A stretch of DNA of 64,000 nt from Branchiostoma lanceolatum. Taxonomy: Eukaryota > Chordata > Leptocardii > Amphioxiformes > Branchiostomatidae. Location: the NCBI RefSeq assembly GCF_035083965.1, contig NC_089726.1:6763501-6827500 (forward strand), read 5' to 3'. A program made the translations under genes and the position numbers. Under the pieces are notes generated by a model. It did not search any database, had not been told where the DNA came from, and worked only from the letters and a program-made list of their open reading frames with translations. Below, one piece after another: positions 10,612 through 23,470 of this stretch; within the stretch, counting starts at the first letter, position 1, and each line of letters starts with the position of its first letter.

Positions 10612-13600
10612 ATGGCCGCTTCCATCGGAATTTCCTTCGGTGCTACTTCTGCTTGTCTGGCTACCCAAAAGGTAAAGTTGTGAACAAATCGTCGTTGAAA
10701 TATTTTGTGATGGGGGAGGGGGGCTGTTGCAAAATTTTCATCAGAAATATAATAGAGATTGAGATGGTTACTACCACCAGTGCAATGTACATGTTGAATG
10801 CGGGACGTTTAGGCACTGGACTAAGGTTAAGGTCCAGATTCAAGTCCAGAGGTTCATGTTTATGTCTGGACTTATGTTTGAGCACATTGGCTATTTATGA
10901 TATCTAAAGTCAAAGACTTAGACTAGCATCGAAGATTTTGAACAAATTTGTGATGAACTACAATTGATGATCTAATTACTAATGTGGTTGTAATGAATAT
11001 AAATAAATAAATGTGTCTACACAGCTTTACTACTACTCATATTGAAAATCATATTTTTCTTGAGAATTTGTGTAATACTAATAAGCTAGTTCGGAGTTGT
11101 TACTACGCATGTGCAGTGTCAAAGGTGAAGGCCCCCCAGACGTCAACAAAGCCAGTCGGGCGTTGTTATGCAAATCTAGACAGTTGTTATGCAAATCTAG
11201 ACAATGCCCAGGCAAGCACTGTATACGAGCCGGGGGCCTTCACCTTTGACACTGCACATGCGTAGTAGCAACTCCGAACTAGCTAATAGCAATGTCAAGA
11301 AGTGTACACTACTCAGTACAGTCTACAATCGTTTTGTTTATGTCTCAGGGGTCTTCACCTTTAACCTGCACATACACAGTTGGATCTGTGAAAGGGCTTA
11401 TACTCTAGATATGCAGTAAGAAGCGTTTTGAGCCCCTTTCGCCTTTGTAAAAGCAAAGAGGTTGATAAAACTTCAACTTCAACTCGTATTAGGTTTACCC
11501 CCAGATAACCATAGTAGGATTGGTCTGGACCAATCGTAGGGAATTACGCTGGAGGAAGCGACCTCTGACCTCCGCTCGTGCCGCCTCCATTTTGCGGCAT
11601 CCGCCGTGCTGAACGGCGCGGCTGGGCTCGCCTCCCGCTCGATGTTCCGGTCGGAAACTTTTCCCCTCTCGAGCTTCCATTAAGCAAGTTTCAACTTACC
11701 GTGCGACGTCCCCCAGCTATCGAGGCGCACGAATCTGCCAGGCCCGACTCAGACAGGGCCGCGGTGTGCTGAACTGCCGGAGCGTGCAAATTGACTCCCA
11801 GTAACGTTGCCCACACATGGATTCGCAGTCCTAATAAGTTAGAGCTCCACCCGACGACTGATTTCGGCTGTCTCTACACTGTCATGTAATCCGTGGCGGC
11901 GTCCTGAAGCGAGTTTCTTCTTCAACTGAGCCGGGGACTACACACCCGTTCCTGCCTGATCCTAAGCTTGTGCTACAACAACGTCTACACAGAGAGTCCA
12001 CAGCGATCGGAACGACAGCCCCCCTCCCCACCCCACGCCATTTATGCGGGGTCTCGCGAGACAACCGCGGGACTTTGGCAGCCATCTTTCTTCTCGCGAC
12101 GAGCCTTCACGAGCGGTCCTTCCTCATCACACGCCTTTCCCTCCTTCCACCCGTACCTACACGGACTACAAAAATGCGGTGGGCATCTACAGCAGCGTAC
12201 TCAAGACTCCCAGGACCCCCATTCCACGTCGATGCGACTTAACGTTCCGGGCCGACCTGGAGTTCTCGGCAGTGCCCTGCAGCGAGATCGTCACCAGCCT
12301 GGGATCACGCTTCGCAATTTTTGACTCACTTCAGTAGAGTAGAGTAGAGTAGATTAGACTAGATTAGTTTTGCACAGAAAGATTGTCAGTGCAACAAAAC
12401 CAGCTCCAGCTGCGTACCGAAGACTCCCAGTGCCCGCCCATGGCCTACTTCACAGTACTCAAGTTCTCCACGCCGACGCACCTTTTCCGGCCTGACTCTA
12501 CGCTGTTCGACAGTGCCCGGTGACGTTCTGCGGTGCATCCTTCACCAGCCCTGGACTGTTTTTGCTTGAACTCGATTATCTAACTACTCTTTAAATTAGT
12601 TTTACCATACCACTACGACTTACTACATTTTCTACTACGCGTTTTGGGGCCCTCATTACTTTCGGCTTGGCCGTTGATGTCTTTGTACAACCGATAAGCC
12701 TCTACTATGGAGCAGTTTCACACAGATTAAAGACATCACATGCCCCAAACCGCGTAGCTCTCTCCTTGTATTGTCTATGTGTACGTAAGTGTAATTATAG
12801 TAGGATTGGTCTGGACCAATCGTAGGGAATTACGCTGGAGGAAGCGACCTCTGACCTCCGCTCGTGCCGCCTCCATTTTGCGGCATCCGCCGTGCTGAAC
12901 GGCGCGGCTGGGCTCGCCTCCCGCTCGATGTTACCACCATCCCGCCCTTGCTGCTATTTCACTTCTTTCAAGAATATATAGAATTGTGTAACTTCACTGT
13001 ACGTAATACACTACAGTTTGTATTTGCCAAGACCACAGTCTTTGGCCGTTGATGTCTTTGTACAACCGATAAGCCTCTACTATGGAGCAGTTTCACACAG
13101 ATTAAAGACATCACATGCCCCAAACCGCGTAGCTCTCTCCTTGTATTGTCTATGTGTACGTAAGTGTAATTCTATCAGGCGGCTCAGGCCCCATCAAATT
13201 ATATTGGAGGAGATCCCGGGCTAAGGTGGGCAGGCCTCCAGCCTGGCTTGGAAAGTCTCAGAAAAAAGTAACAGCACTAGTACTAATAATGACTCTATCT
13301 CTTTCACACAGGATGGCAAGGCCGATGTGGTTGCAAATGAAGACGGACAGCGGGTAACCCCTGCTGTGGTTGCCTATACAGACACTGAAATGGTATTTAA
13401 TATTTTTATGACCTCTTGAAATACATATAGACTATAACATGTGTTCCGTATCACCCAAGGTCCCAGCTCTCCAGCGGGTCGGATCACCCTCCGGTGATCG
13501 GTCAGTCTGAGGGTGATGTCGAGTATACCGTGTTGTATTTCAGTTACGGCATTTCCACCCGAAAAAACAAACAGTCCAATGCGAAATGCACCATAAGTTG

Positions 13601-16600
13601 ATAAATTTGATGTCATTTGAACAAAAAATTGTAACAACAGCAAGTCCAGCCCGTACACAGCTCTAGCAGGGAAGTGATGAAAGGAGCAAATGAAGCTAGA
13701 ATAGAATGGATACCAGGTTAGTTGTATGATGGTGATTAGAAGAAGGGCGTGTGTGTGTGTCCATACAAGTGTTCTTCTGTTGAAGAGATTCACCAGTCAC
13801 GTGTGATTACAATCACTAGGATATTCTTCAATAAGTGACTTTAGAAAGGTAACAAAACTCATACCAAATTTTCTACGTCTACTGTACGTCTTGATCACGG
13901 AGTGACCTAGTCTCGTGAGAGCACGAGACTAGGCAGGGGAGGCCAGAAGATCTACCCAAGTCTCGACCTAGTCTTGTGTTCTCGCAAGACTAGGTCACTC
14001 TGTGATCAAGACGTACAGTAGATGTCGAAAATTTGGAGGTACCGGTGTATGTTTTGTTACCTTTCTAAAGTCACTGATTGAAGAATATTCTAGTGATAGT
14101 ATACTTCCAGATTGGATTAAGTCTGGGATCTGATAACAGATATATAAGTCATATTTCTTTGTTCTTCCCCTTGCAGGTCGTTGGATTAGCAGCCAAACAA
14201 GGTTGGATTAGAAATGCTGCCAACACTATCACCAAAGTCAAACAAATTTTGGGGAAAAAGTGAGCTACATTTTCTACAAATATGAACAGTGTCATGATAC
14301 AAACTTTCTATTATAACTATAAGGATATTGTTGGTTCTCTGATTTGCCACTATATATATGATACATGTACATTGATCTGTTTTCCACTACCCAAATTCTG
14401 TTCATTCTTGCATTAAAACCTTTTAATGTTGTTTCCAGGTTTACAGATCCAGCCGTGGAACATGCTTTGAAGATAAGCTCCTGCAAGGTATGATCATATT
14501 TCCATTTTTCAGAAATATATTCACATTTACGTTGATGAAGGTTAGACATCCAGATAGTTTAGATGCGCAGGACAACAGTTACTCAAGCAGTTAGCTGGAT
14601 AATTTGTAAACTTGAAAAATTGTCCAGTTGCTTGTCAATGAGTGACTGTTATACATGTAGGTACATTTATTTTGAAGACAAGTCTTTGTAAGGTACATGT
14701 TATTAATTCTTATTATAGCCTATAATGTAGTTTCTTTGTTCCTGAAACACATGCAAATGGCAGCTGTATAGATTTTACCAGATGACTTAGGTGGCAAAGT
14801 GAAATGCCCCTTGCTCAGTCCAGATTCTGTAGGACATATTATATAATTACTCCTTAAAGGTAAAGCGAGGTTTCCAAACTAAGCGCTATGTGACTTAATG
14901 ATCTACTTCCAGATTATTGAGAAGGATTCCAACCCAATGTTTGCAGTGAAGCATGAGGGGAAAACTAAGAACTTCTCGCCTACTTACATCACTAGGGTGA
15001 TATTCCGCAAGTTGATGGGTTTGTATGCTATACATTGTTGTATAATTGTATTGTATTGTAACAGTTGTACCTTTATTTTGTCATTCTAAGTTAAGAAAAG
15101 CATTTAATGAGTGTAAAGTATGCATTTTAGGAGACAGACCTTAGGCCATGTTGATTTGATTAGTAGTATATGGATGACATCTGCGTGCGCATCAATTTTC
15201 ATCCATGATTTTATGTCATGTCTATGAAATGGAAATGATATTTCAAATTCACCTTTCAGATAGTCATGCCATTATTTTTTTTTGCACACAGATATCGCCC
15301 AGTCCAAGGAGATGAGTGCTGTGAAGAATGCTGTCGTTGCTGTCCCACTGAACTTTGATGAACAGCAAAAAGATGCTGTGAGGTAATGCCAAGCATGATG
15401 TCTGGCCACTAACTTTGTGCATGTTGTAGGGGGACATTATAGAAGCATAACTATGACAGTATGCTAGTGTTACCAAAATGAAAATAGATCTGCAGTGGAT
15501 GTCACAGGAAGATAAAAGGAAAATGCCCAGACTATCTGTATCTATATAGACAGTATGGTTGTGGTATGCTTATCCCCGTAACTTTATACCACGCAAAGAA
15601 GTACCATGTTAATATCCCTTTCCAACATAACCGACCCTCAACTACTTAACGACAGTTCATTATGTTCTCTTCTGTTACGAGGTTCCATGTCACTCTCATA
15701 CTTACATGACTGTAACATTTTCGATACTGTTCATGCTTACATCCACTCTACAGGCAGATTCACTTAATGATATATGCCAACTTGTACTGTCTACTGTTAT
15801 TTTCCTTTTATCCATTTTGTATTTATGCATGTCATTATGTCTCTTTGTTGTATGAGTTGAGTAGAAGGCTTCAGATAAGCAATCGCTTTCTGCCTAATAC
15901 TCAGTATGCGAATAAAATAAAATAAAAATGAAAATAATCATATGATAACTTTTGGTTGTTTGGTTTAGACAAGCTGCGACTGAAGCAGGGTTCCAGGTGC
16001 TAAGAACCATCCCGGAGCCTGTAGCTGCTGCATACGCTCACAACATTGGACAAGAAAATTCCAAGGAAAGCAGGTACAGTGTGTGGACAGACACATACAT
16101 GTACATGGTGGATTAAGACTATTTAACTATTGTTTGGTTGTGAGGAATGACCCCTGGGGGTCGCATAAAAAGTGGTTGCGGGTTGGGTAAGACAGTTGTT
16201 TGCTTAGCAGTGGGTCTTAACAATGAATACACCAGTTCATTCTGCAACCGGGGTCTATGGTAGTGCACAGCAAAAAAGTGAGGAAATGGTTTTGAGCATC
16301 TAGGTTTGAATTCACAGGGTAAGAGATATCTCTTCACCCCACACACAGTTACTTTGTTTCAAAAATATTTCCTGCAAGAGACGGTCGCTAGACTTGTCAG
16401 GGTGCAGCCTTCAGTTGAAACCCTAAATAAACTTGGGTGTGCCCCCTTAACTATGTGAAAATTGGACAGGACTGTTTGGGTGTGGCTTGTGACTGCAGGT
16501 GGCTGCCTGTGTCAGGTAGTTGCCTGCGCCAGGTGGTTTACTGTACTGAGATTGACATGCTTTTCTCCCACAGTGTTGTCCTGGTGTACAGAGTTGGGGG

Positions 16601-19600
16601 GAGCAGCATCGATGCCACAGTTCTGGCTGTGAGTGGGGGGATGTACAGAGTGCTGAGCAGTGTCAGACGGGACCATCTGGGTGGAGATCAGCTCAACAGG
16701 GTCATAGTGGATTACTTTGTACAGGAATTTAAGAGGTACGTTAAACTTGTACATGTATATTTATTTCATTGATATATATTCTATATTTATTTTACATTTT
16801 ATTTATATTTATTTTATATTGATAAGCCATCTCATAGTTCCCTGTGTGCAGCAGGCTTTTAGCTAGGATATAATATCAACTAACATTATTCCACAAGGGT
16901 ACATACTTCTGCCACCCTGAAAATATACGTCCAAGCGGCTTCCAACCCAGCATCCCCCAGTAAAATGCACTTCTGTATATCTTAAACTGTGCATACCTTG
17001 GGGGTTGCTTCACTAGTGATATCTCAAACCCACTGTTTTCCAAAGTGGCAGATTTATGTTACCTGGTGGATTAATGTTAATGGAGGTTATACTATTAGAC
17101 AGGGCGTCCAAAAATGGGGTGGGTGGGGGGCATTGGTATGTGATGTGCAGTGGGGGCTTACTTTGATAAGTAGTTCAAGCATCAACAACAGTGAGTACAA
17201 CTGTTAGTTGTTTTGTCAACAATTATGTTACGTTTGGGACCGCATCTGTTAGCAGTGACACCTAGCTGCAGTATGTAACAGAACCAGTCAGAATTGTCCT
17301 AAGGAAGGCGAAAGACACTGACAGTCACCAAAACGTTGGTTTTGAATAAAACACTTGGTTGTGTACAAAGAGCGTTGTTATCCAGTGACTTATCAACTTA
17401 ATGAAACTGTTCACGGATGTTCTGTTTGTTTCTTGTAGAAAGTGGAAGGCGGATGTTACAGAAAACACGAGAGCAATGGCCAAGCTCCATACAGAAGCAG
17501 AGAAAGCCAAACAGATCCTGTCGACCATGCCGAAGGCTAGCTGTCATGTGGAGTCCCTCCATGAAGGAATAGACTTCCAGTGTGACATATCCAGGTACTT
17601 AAGATACGTTCTAGCGGGGGTAGGAGGGGAAAGAATGTTTTCGCAGTATGAGAGAGGTCAGACGTGTCATACATTGTCTAAATGCAAAGCATCTGTACTT
17701 GGTATATATTGCACACAAAGTGTGCACACCACTTATATAATTACATGTAGTTCAATCGAAGTCGACCAGCCATAGCTGCTCCAAGTAGTTCAATTATATA
17801 TTTATATGATTGATATGTATAAGATATGATATATTTGTATGTATGGTAATGATGTTGTCTCTCTCTCAGGGCCAGATTTGAGTCCATCGCCTTGAGTCTG
17901 TTGCAGCAGTGCCTTGAGCCTATAGAGGAGGCCATCTCTCAAGCAGAGGTTAACAAAGAAGCAATAAAAATGGTAAGTAAAGTATTAGACCACACCAATT
18001 TAGTTTTTTTTTTTCTTGTTTCTTGGATTTTTGCAGGAAGAAAAGGAGAGCAATATGGGTGTGTAAAATTAGGACAACATACATTGTACATGTAGAGAGT
18101 CGATTTTACTACCATTTAATGGTAAGTTAAATCAACATTGTAGAATTGCATACCAATATTCAGGGAGGAATGTTACAACATCATTGCACCATGAAAACAT
18201 GTTTAAAAACTGTGATTCACATCTGTTGTTATCTAGCCGGCCTGAAGTGTGTGCCTAACTAATTAGCCTACATGTATCCTAGGGGACCTACCAGTGTATA
18301 GTATGCTGTTGTTGATAGCAGGGTAGTCTAGTTTGAGATGGTTTCAGAAACTCTGCGGACTTAGTGCAGCTTTTTTTTTGCACAGTTCACAAACGCTAAA
18401 GATAAGAAATAATGATGAAAATATGCTGAAAAGTGGTCAAATGTACATGTCATTCACATGAATATTTTGTTCTCAAGAATAGTTTTGATTTTAGTGCCGA
18501 AATCTTACGTAGAGAACCTTTAACTAGTAAATTTCCTTCCAGGTTGTGTTGTGTGGAGGTTCCACCAAGATCCCCAAGCTTCAGAAGCTGGTTCAGGATT
18601 GTGTGCCCCAGGCTGAAGTGCTGAACTCTGTATCACCTGATGAAGTTATTGCCATGGGAGCAGCCAAACAGGTGTGCTATTGCATTGATGACATTCATAA
18701 CCACTCATTGATCACCTTTGTTGGAAGAAAAAGTCAACTGTTTCTAGCAAATTGAAAACTTGACATGGTGGCTGTTATTTTGAACTGCAGCCCATTTCCT
18801 ACTGTTCTCTATGATTCTTTCTTACATCATGTTACACAACTCTTACAAGTGCCTTTTGAATGTAGCACTGAAATATCCTGAATATCATTCACTAATCATT
18901 ACACATGATTTGATATCATCTCTTTAGGCAGCCCTATTGTCTGGAAAAGGAGAAGAAAACTCGCTGAATGAAGCCATTGCAGAAATTCCGAGCACAGCAA
19001 GAGCTGTTATGCTAAAGGTATGTTTCTACTGCTCAGAGAAGGAGAATGATAAAGCATGTAAAATAGACAAGAACTCACATCATGTTTCTGTCTAACCCCA
19101 ACCCCTCTTTAATCTAATGTGAAGAAACCCTTACATGAACAAGCTTTTAAAAAGGTCTTTCAATACTTCATACTGACAAAGGATTCACAGTTGAAGGTGA
19201 ACCAAAGCAGAACTATCTTTGAAAAATATACGTAGGCACAAGTCAAACTGGCTTCTCTTCTATTTCATTTTGAGGTTTTGTTTTCTCAGTTAACTGGTTG
19301 TTAACAATTTGTGGTCATCCTGAGCATTTATGCAAATAGGTAGATAACTAAACCTAACACAAAATGTTTGGAAACTTCACCTTCATAAATCATAGATATC
19401 TGTTACTTTATTACTCGCATTGTATTGTACATGATTGTGTATATCATCAGAAAGCTTGTTTAGCACATGGCATCGGGTGAACCATACCCTCCGTGAGACA
19501 GCCCTGGGTCAGTCACTCTGTATTACCTGCATCTACAATAATTATACTACATATGTGTCACATATTGTGTTTGAAAATCTCTTCCTCCCAGACTGTAGAT

Positions 19601-21149
19601 GACTCTGGAAGTCCGGTACTGAAGACCTTGGTGCCAGCACACTCGCCCATCCCCCTGCACTGTCAGCACACCTTCCCCGTCTCCCCACAACATGCAGCCT
19701 GCTGTGTGGAGCTGTATGAAGGACAGCAGGACGATACTGTGGAGAAAGCAGTGCTTTTAGCCAAGGTGAGGTGCCTAAATGGTCAAGTGTACCAGTAACC
19801 AATCTACTGTACAATGTAAATACATTTCAGTTCACAGTAGTAATGTATACAAGGTTTTGGCAGTGACCTCTTCACTGCAAACTCAAAACCACCACGAAAA
19901 TGTTTGTTCTGTCTTCTGCCCGGCTATCTCCTTGTCTAAGCGCTACATGTGTACGTACTATACATTGTACATTATTGTGATGTGTTGGAGGCACCTGTTA
20001 TTGTGAAGATGCACAAATACTAACAAGGCACAATTGAATGCAGTCAGCCAATCTTTGAACATTGAATACATGTACATATTTATCAAACATTTCAAGCCAA
20101 GTCAAAGCCTTTATTCATTCCTCAGGTACATACGGTTAGATCAGTGACAGTTGATCTCGCCAGCACTGCCTAAAGCAACTGTTCTGTCTGTCTGTAGCAC
20201 CCTTGCCAAGTTGCAAGTAGGTGGTGTCCGACCGGTTGTCCGTAAAGGCGCCGGTGTTTCCATTACAGTAGTAGTATGTCACTATCCCAAACTCAAAGCC
20301 ACCGTGAACACTCCATTAGGCCTTTCCGCGAAATTCAATCAATGCGAACTTAAATGCATTTTACAGTTGTACCTTTTGTTTTCTGTGTACTCCTATCTAC
20401 ATATATGTGATCCTGTAATTTTCATTAAGATCCATACAAAGTTGTGTTGTCGACACTCACTCGTTCACTTTTCTCTAGATTGTCCTGAGTGACCTTCCAA
20501 CAGATGATGATAAGAAGGTGGTCTCAGTGGTACTTCACTTTCGAAGGTGAGTCTGTTTAAAGTAGATGCCAGCTGCTAATAGACCGACCCAGACTGTCCA
20601 TCAAGACACAGACTTTATTGTTACAACGTTACAAAATATTAGTGGTTGCCTTCATTGATATCCGAGGAAGAAAATGCTGATATGTTACCTCTGGTAAACG
20701 GAGGTTTTGTAGTCACTTGGGTTGTGTCCATACTTCTGCAATTGGCATTTGAATTCCGGGCACCTCAGGAAGGTACATGTAGGTCACAGTTGGCAGAAAG
20801 GTTGCGGAGTGGGTTCAAGGTCGGAGTTCTTTTACACCGCACAACAGGAAGTACCGTTAGCCCGAGTCCTGGATGTTTTATGTCCAGTAGTGCAATGAAG
20901 GCAGCTTGGAGATTATGACATATTAGCCTGTGCAAGAGAAGTCTTCAGATGTGAAAGAAATTTACAAAAACTTTGTTTAAACTGTTTGGCCTTAATATTT
21001 GTATTTCAAAAGTACATGTAGGTTAATGGTTTGGCTAGTGTGTAATATTGTTTGTTGTTGTTTTTAGGGAAGGCAGTCTTCATGTCACCTGCACTGAAAA
21101 GTCCAGCGGCCAGGCTGATGATGTCATGGTGGAATGTGCTACCGAATGA
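10612..21149 (+). CDS. HSPA14: HSPA14 (Hsp70-like protein 1), 15 exons
   Basis: Exons: 10612-10671, 13312-13392, 14177-14259, 14439-14487, 14913-15018, 15292-15382, 15969-16073, 16574-16735, 17439-17594, 17870-17972, 18543-18671, 18928-19017, 19592-19765, 20479-20546 and 21068-21149. All junctions are GT-AG with compatible phases and give 512 aa (human HSPA14 is about 509). The start [55 protein letters not shown] and the end [13 protein letters not shown] follow the HSPA14 ATPase plus short substrate-domain layout; there is no EEVD tail. The vertebrate protein pairs with the J-protein Zuotin/MPP11 as the ribosome-associated complex that helps nascent chains fold. Introns 1, 2, 6 and 8 carry mobile elements listed separately. 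It converges with EFCAB12. Confidence 0.95.
11084..11284. mobile_element. MITE with about 50 bp inverted ends, AATA target duplication
   Basis: The left end AGCTAGTTCGGAGTTGTTAC is mirrored by GTAGCAACTCCGAACTAGCT on the right, and the arms continue through CAGTGTCAAAGGTGAAGGCC. AATA precedes the left end (11080-11083) and follows the right end (11285-11288), a candidate target-site duplication. Inside is a doubled TTATGCAAATCTAGACA motif. It lies in HSPA14 intron 1. Confidence 0.75.
11511..13170. repeat. Two tandem units of a composite repeat (A...B / A...B) in HSPA14 intron 1
   Basis: Block A (ATAGTAGGATTGGTCTGGAC and the next 115 bp) occurs at about 11511-11646 and again at about 12797-12932. 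Block B (GGCCGTTGATGTCTTTGTAC and about 105 bp more) occurs at about 12669-12796 and 13043-13170. Unit 1 therefore spans about 1,286 bp and unit 2, which follows it directly, about 374 bp, with most of the interior missing. The A and B copies look nearly identical, so the duplication is recent. No protein is recognised inside. Family unknown. Confidence 0.65.
13480..13650. repeat. Dispersed repeat in HSPA14 intron 2
   Basis: This stretch, with CACCGTGTTGTATTTC-like sequence after a GGTGATCG/GGTGATGTCGA block and followed by CGAAATGCACCA, resembles about 25165-25300 in an EFCAB12 intron (GTGATCGATGCGGAATACAC ... AAAATGCACCAGAA). It is a dispersed non-coding repeat of unknown class. Confidence 0.4.
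13812..14097. mobile_element. Long hairpin MITE in HSPA14 intron 2
   Basis: The ends ATCACTAGGATATTCTTCAA and TTGAAGAATATTCTAGTGAT open inverted arms of about 130 bp. The arms run through AGTGACTTTAGAAAGGTAAC and ACTGTACGTCTTGATCACGG to a centre with two inverted ACTAGG-type stems. Nearly all of the 286 bp folds into one hairpin. It is non-coding and just precedes HSPA14 exon 3 (14177). Confidence 0.8.
15450..15925 (+). mobile_element. LINE 3' end relic in HSPA14 intron 6
   Basis: The frame [15 protein letters not shown] at about 15491 matches the C-terminal 'LQWxPLxxRR' signature of non-LTR reverse-transcriptase proteins, also found here at 45.2 kb. It is followed by an untranslated stretch ending in a GAATAAAATAAAATAAAA tail. 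This is a 5'-truncated, decayed non-LTR (CR1/L2/Jockey-like) copy. Confidence 0.65.
17284..17425 (+). mobile_element. Penelope-like/hammerhead-type repeat relic
   Basis: It contains CTGACAGTCACCAAAACGTT, which resembles stem II plus the GAAAC core of hammerhead motifs in Penelope-like elements. It is followed by GTTGTTATCCAGTGACTTAT, shared with the reverse-strand copy at about 25.73-25.85 kb. It ends at the acceptor region of HSPA14 exon 9. The class is inferred from the motif. Confidence 0.45.
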
Positions 21150-21934
21150 TCCCATGATTCATCATCACACGTCTGAAGAACTGGCTAGCACGTGACGTTT
21201 CAAATCTCCGTAACGCTTGCTGTAATGAAAGTACAAAATGGAACAAAATGTTTTCTGCTGTTTTGGGGTTGTTTTGGAGCTGTTTTGGGTTGTTCTTGTT
21301 TGTTTACTACAATTTTGATATTTTGCTCCAATTCAATCTATTTTGTTTCCATTTCATTCCATTCTGATCCATTTTGTATTTTGGGACACCCGACTTAACT
21401 TGCATGAATGAAATTGACCTCTACACCAAATTAGCTCAAGACTTACTATTCAACATAATTGTTACAAAAAGTTAGTTCTTTCAGATGTTCCCTCATTTTG
21501 TATTGCTGGTTTGAGCAGGGAGCATAATGGAGTTTTTGCAAACAGGGAAATTTACTGCTTATTTGCAGAATGTGAGATAATATCCCTATGCCTGAACTGC
21601 TTATTTGCAACCTTAGAGGTACATGTACAAGTGATTGTTACCTTTTCAACATGGCCAAAAATGTAACAGCAGGTTAGAGATTTGGGGTTTAAGATAACCT
21701 TTATAGAACATTGCTATCACAAACAGTGTGTTAATTGACAGCTATTCCAACGAATATCTTAAAAAAAGAATGTTAACGTGGGATTAAAGTTATCACAATT
21801 CCCTTAGGAATGTGATTGTGGTCTACACAATTCAAGTCTTGTGTTTTTTGAGGGTAGATTTAGACCCTTTAGCATAACACACCAGTTTTGCACAGTAATA
21901 AAAACAAGCTAAAGGTTTGATCCACTCGCACTTG

Positions 21935-22150
21935 CATGGACCCCAGGCAACTCTTTCTTATAAGTATTAGTGTGGTGGGATCTTTGACTTGCTCGAGGTG
22001 TCAGTGGCTTCATGACCCATCTGAGAGGACATCCCTAATGCCTTTCCCAAGGGCACAACATTATTGGTGCCTGCTAGGGGTTCAAACCAGAACCTTTAAA
22101 TTCTTAATCAACAACCCTAACCACCAGACCACCTTGCTGCCTCTCTTTAC
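21935..22150 (-). mobile_element. tRNA-derived SINE
   Basis: On the minus strand it reads GGTGGTCTGGTGGTTAGGG (A-box-like TGGTCTGGTGG), then GGTTTGAACCCC (B box), then a non-tRNA body containing TGCCCTTGGGAAAGGCATT. That TTGGGAAAGGC body motif is shared with the SINE at 61990-62400. This is a standard tRNA-head SINE layout. Confidence 0.7.
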
Positions 22151-22334
22151 TATGATAATGTAGACTAAGTGTGCTCTAATGATCCATTGTGAAGTGGCAG
22201 AGCTAATGGCAGTTTGGATAAGGGTATGACAGTGATACTATCATGGCCTCTACTCTGTATCTGGGAGCCATACTTGACTAGTCCCCTATTCCAACCATCC
22301 CACCTGGACATGGTGTTCAATAATGCCCTTTTCT

Positions 22335-22400
22335 CTGAGGCAGTGGCCATTAAGTGACCAGAAATCTGGTCGAAACAAACTTCATTCATTCAATAAAGAT
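22335..22400 (+). other. Hammerhead-like stem and GAAAC motif
   Basis: GACCAG/AAAT/CTGGTC forms a perfect 6 bp stem followed directly by GAAAC, as in the stem II/GAAA portion of hammerhead motifs. The CUGANGA partner is not clear. It may be the 3' end of a retroposon, since AATAAAG follows. Confidence 0.3.
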
Positions 22401-23038
22401 GTTTTTTTAAGTAAGTTGTGTGTTTTATTGTCTCTCAAATCATACTTTTGATCATAGGTTCAATTTATAAAGACTCATTCAAATCTAGTTTTGGTCCCTT
22501 AACGGTTTCCATCCAAATTTAACCTAGCACCTTTGATATGTACTAGCCACAGCAGCACAGCTAGCTGTAAACTCGGGTTACTTTGAAGAACATGGAACCA
22601 ATGACAAAGAAATATGGCAGTAATTCTTTTATTCAAAATACAAAATGTAATACAAAACTCTCTTTATATAAAATTGCTGCAAGTGTCTTTCTTCAATAAG
22701 ATGGTATTAATATGTAGTAAAAATATCTATTCTGTAATTCTTGGCATGATGGAAAATTCAAGAAAAATTCATTTCAGTTTGAGCCTAGAACCCGGAAGTG
22801 TCTGACCTGATTTCTATGGATATATGTTCTGTCTGGCTTCCAAAATACTTACAAATTTTTTCTGACACTTCGCAAAGTTAACTTTTGAATTCTACCCCTG
22901 ACCAGTTGAGCAATGTCTGTCCACATGGCCCCTTCACTGTCATGTACACAGTGGAAAAAAATCTCATTTTTATACATTGTATGTACAATTGTTCATAAAT
23001 AGCCATCCACAAAATTGTCTCCTTTTGGCCCTACAAAT

Positions 23039-23470
23039 TATATCCCCGAATCTCCTTGTCTCTTTCAATGTGGCCATATTGGACGTAGCCCCTGTCGCTG
23101 ATTGGCCATGTCCTGTTGTTGTAATCATATCCCCTGTTGGATGGAGCTTTCAGTTGTGGAAGAGTGTGTGTTGTTCCATGGGCTACAAGTTATATCCCCG
23201 AATCTCCTTGTCTCTTTCAATGTGGCCATATTGGACATAGCCACTGTCGCTGATTGGCCACGTTCTGTCGTTGTTATCATATCCCCTGTTGGATGGAGCT
23301 TTCAGTTGTGGAAGAGTGTGTGTTGTTCCATGGGCTACAAGTTATATCCCCGAATCTCCTTGTCTCTTTCAATGTGGCCGTATTGGACGTAGCCACTGTC
23401 ACTGATTGGCCACGTTCTGTCGTTGTTATCATATCCCCAGTTGGACGGCGGTTTATGCCGTGTGTTGTGG
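23039..23470. repeat. 152-bp tandem repeat copying the EFCAB12 last exon
   Basis: The motif TATATCCCCGAATCTCCTTG begins at 23039, 23191 and 23343, an exact 152 bp period. The third unit carries the true C-terminal codons and stop of EFCAB12; the two others lie 3' of that stop on the transcript strand. The copies differ by only a few bases, so the array is young. Confidence 0.9.

Larger units (their letters stand above)
21150..22600. other. HSPA14 3' flank and convergent intergenic DNA
   Basis: This stretch is AT-rich with T/G-rich runs (about 21240-21380). AATAAA motifs near 21897 and 22391 could serve HSPA14. On the other strand, TTTATT at about 22628-22633 is an AATAAA signal suited to the end of the EFCAB12 transcript. 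No other gene is supported. Confidence 0.5.

Noticed and set aside
11511-13170. LTR-type element
   Set aside because: Repeated end blocks are present, but there is no primer-binding site, polypurine tract or recognisable protein, so the class is left open.
13374-13793. 139-codon minus-strand open frame in HSPA14 intron 2
   Set aside because: It overlaps the end of exon 2 and a dispersed repeat, has no start or family features, and reads like low-complexity intron sequence.
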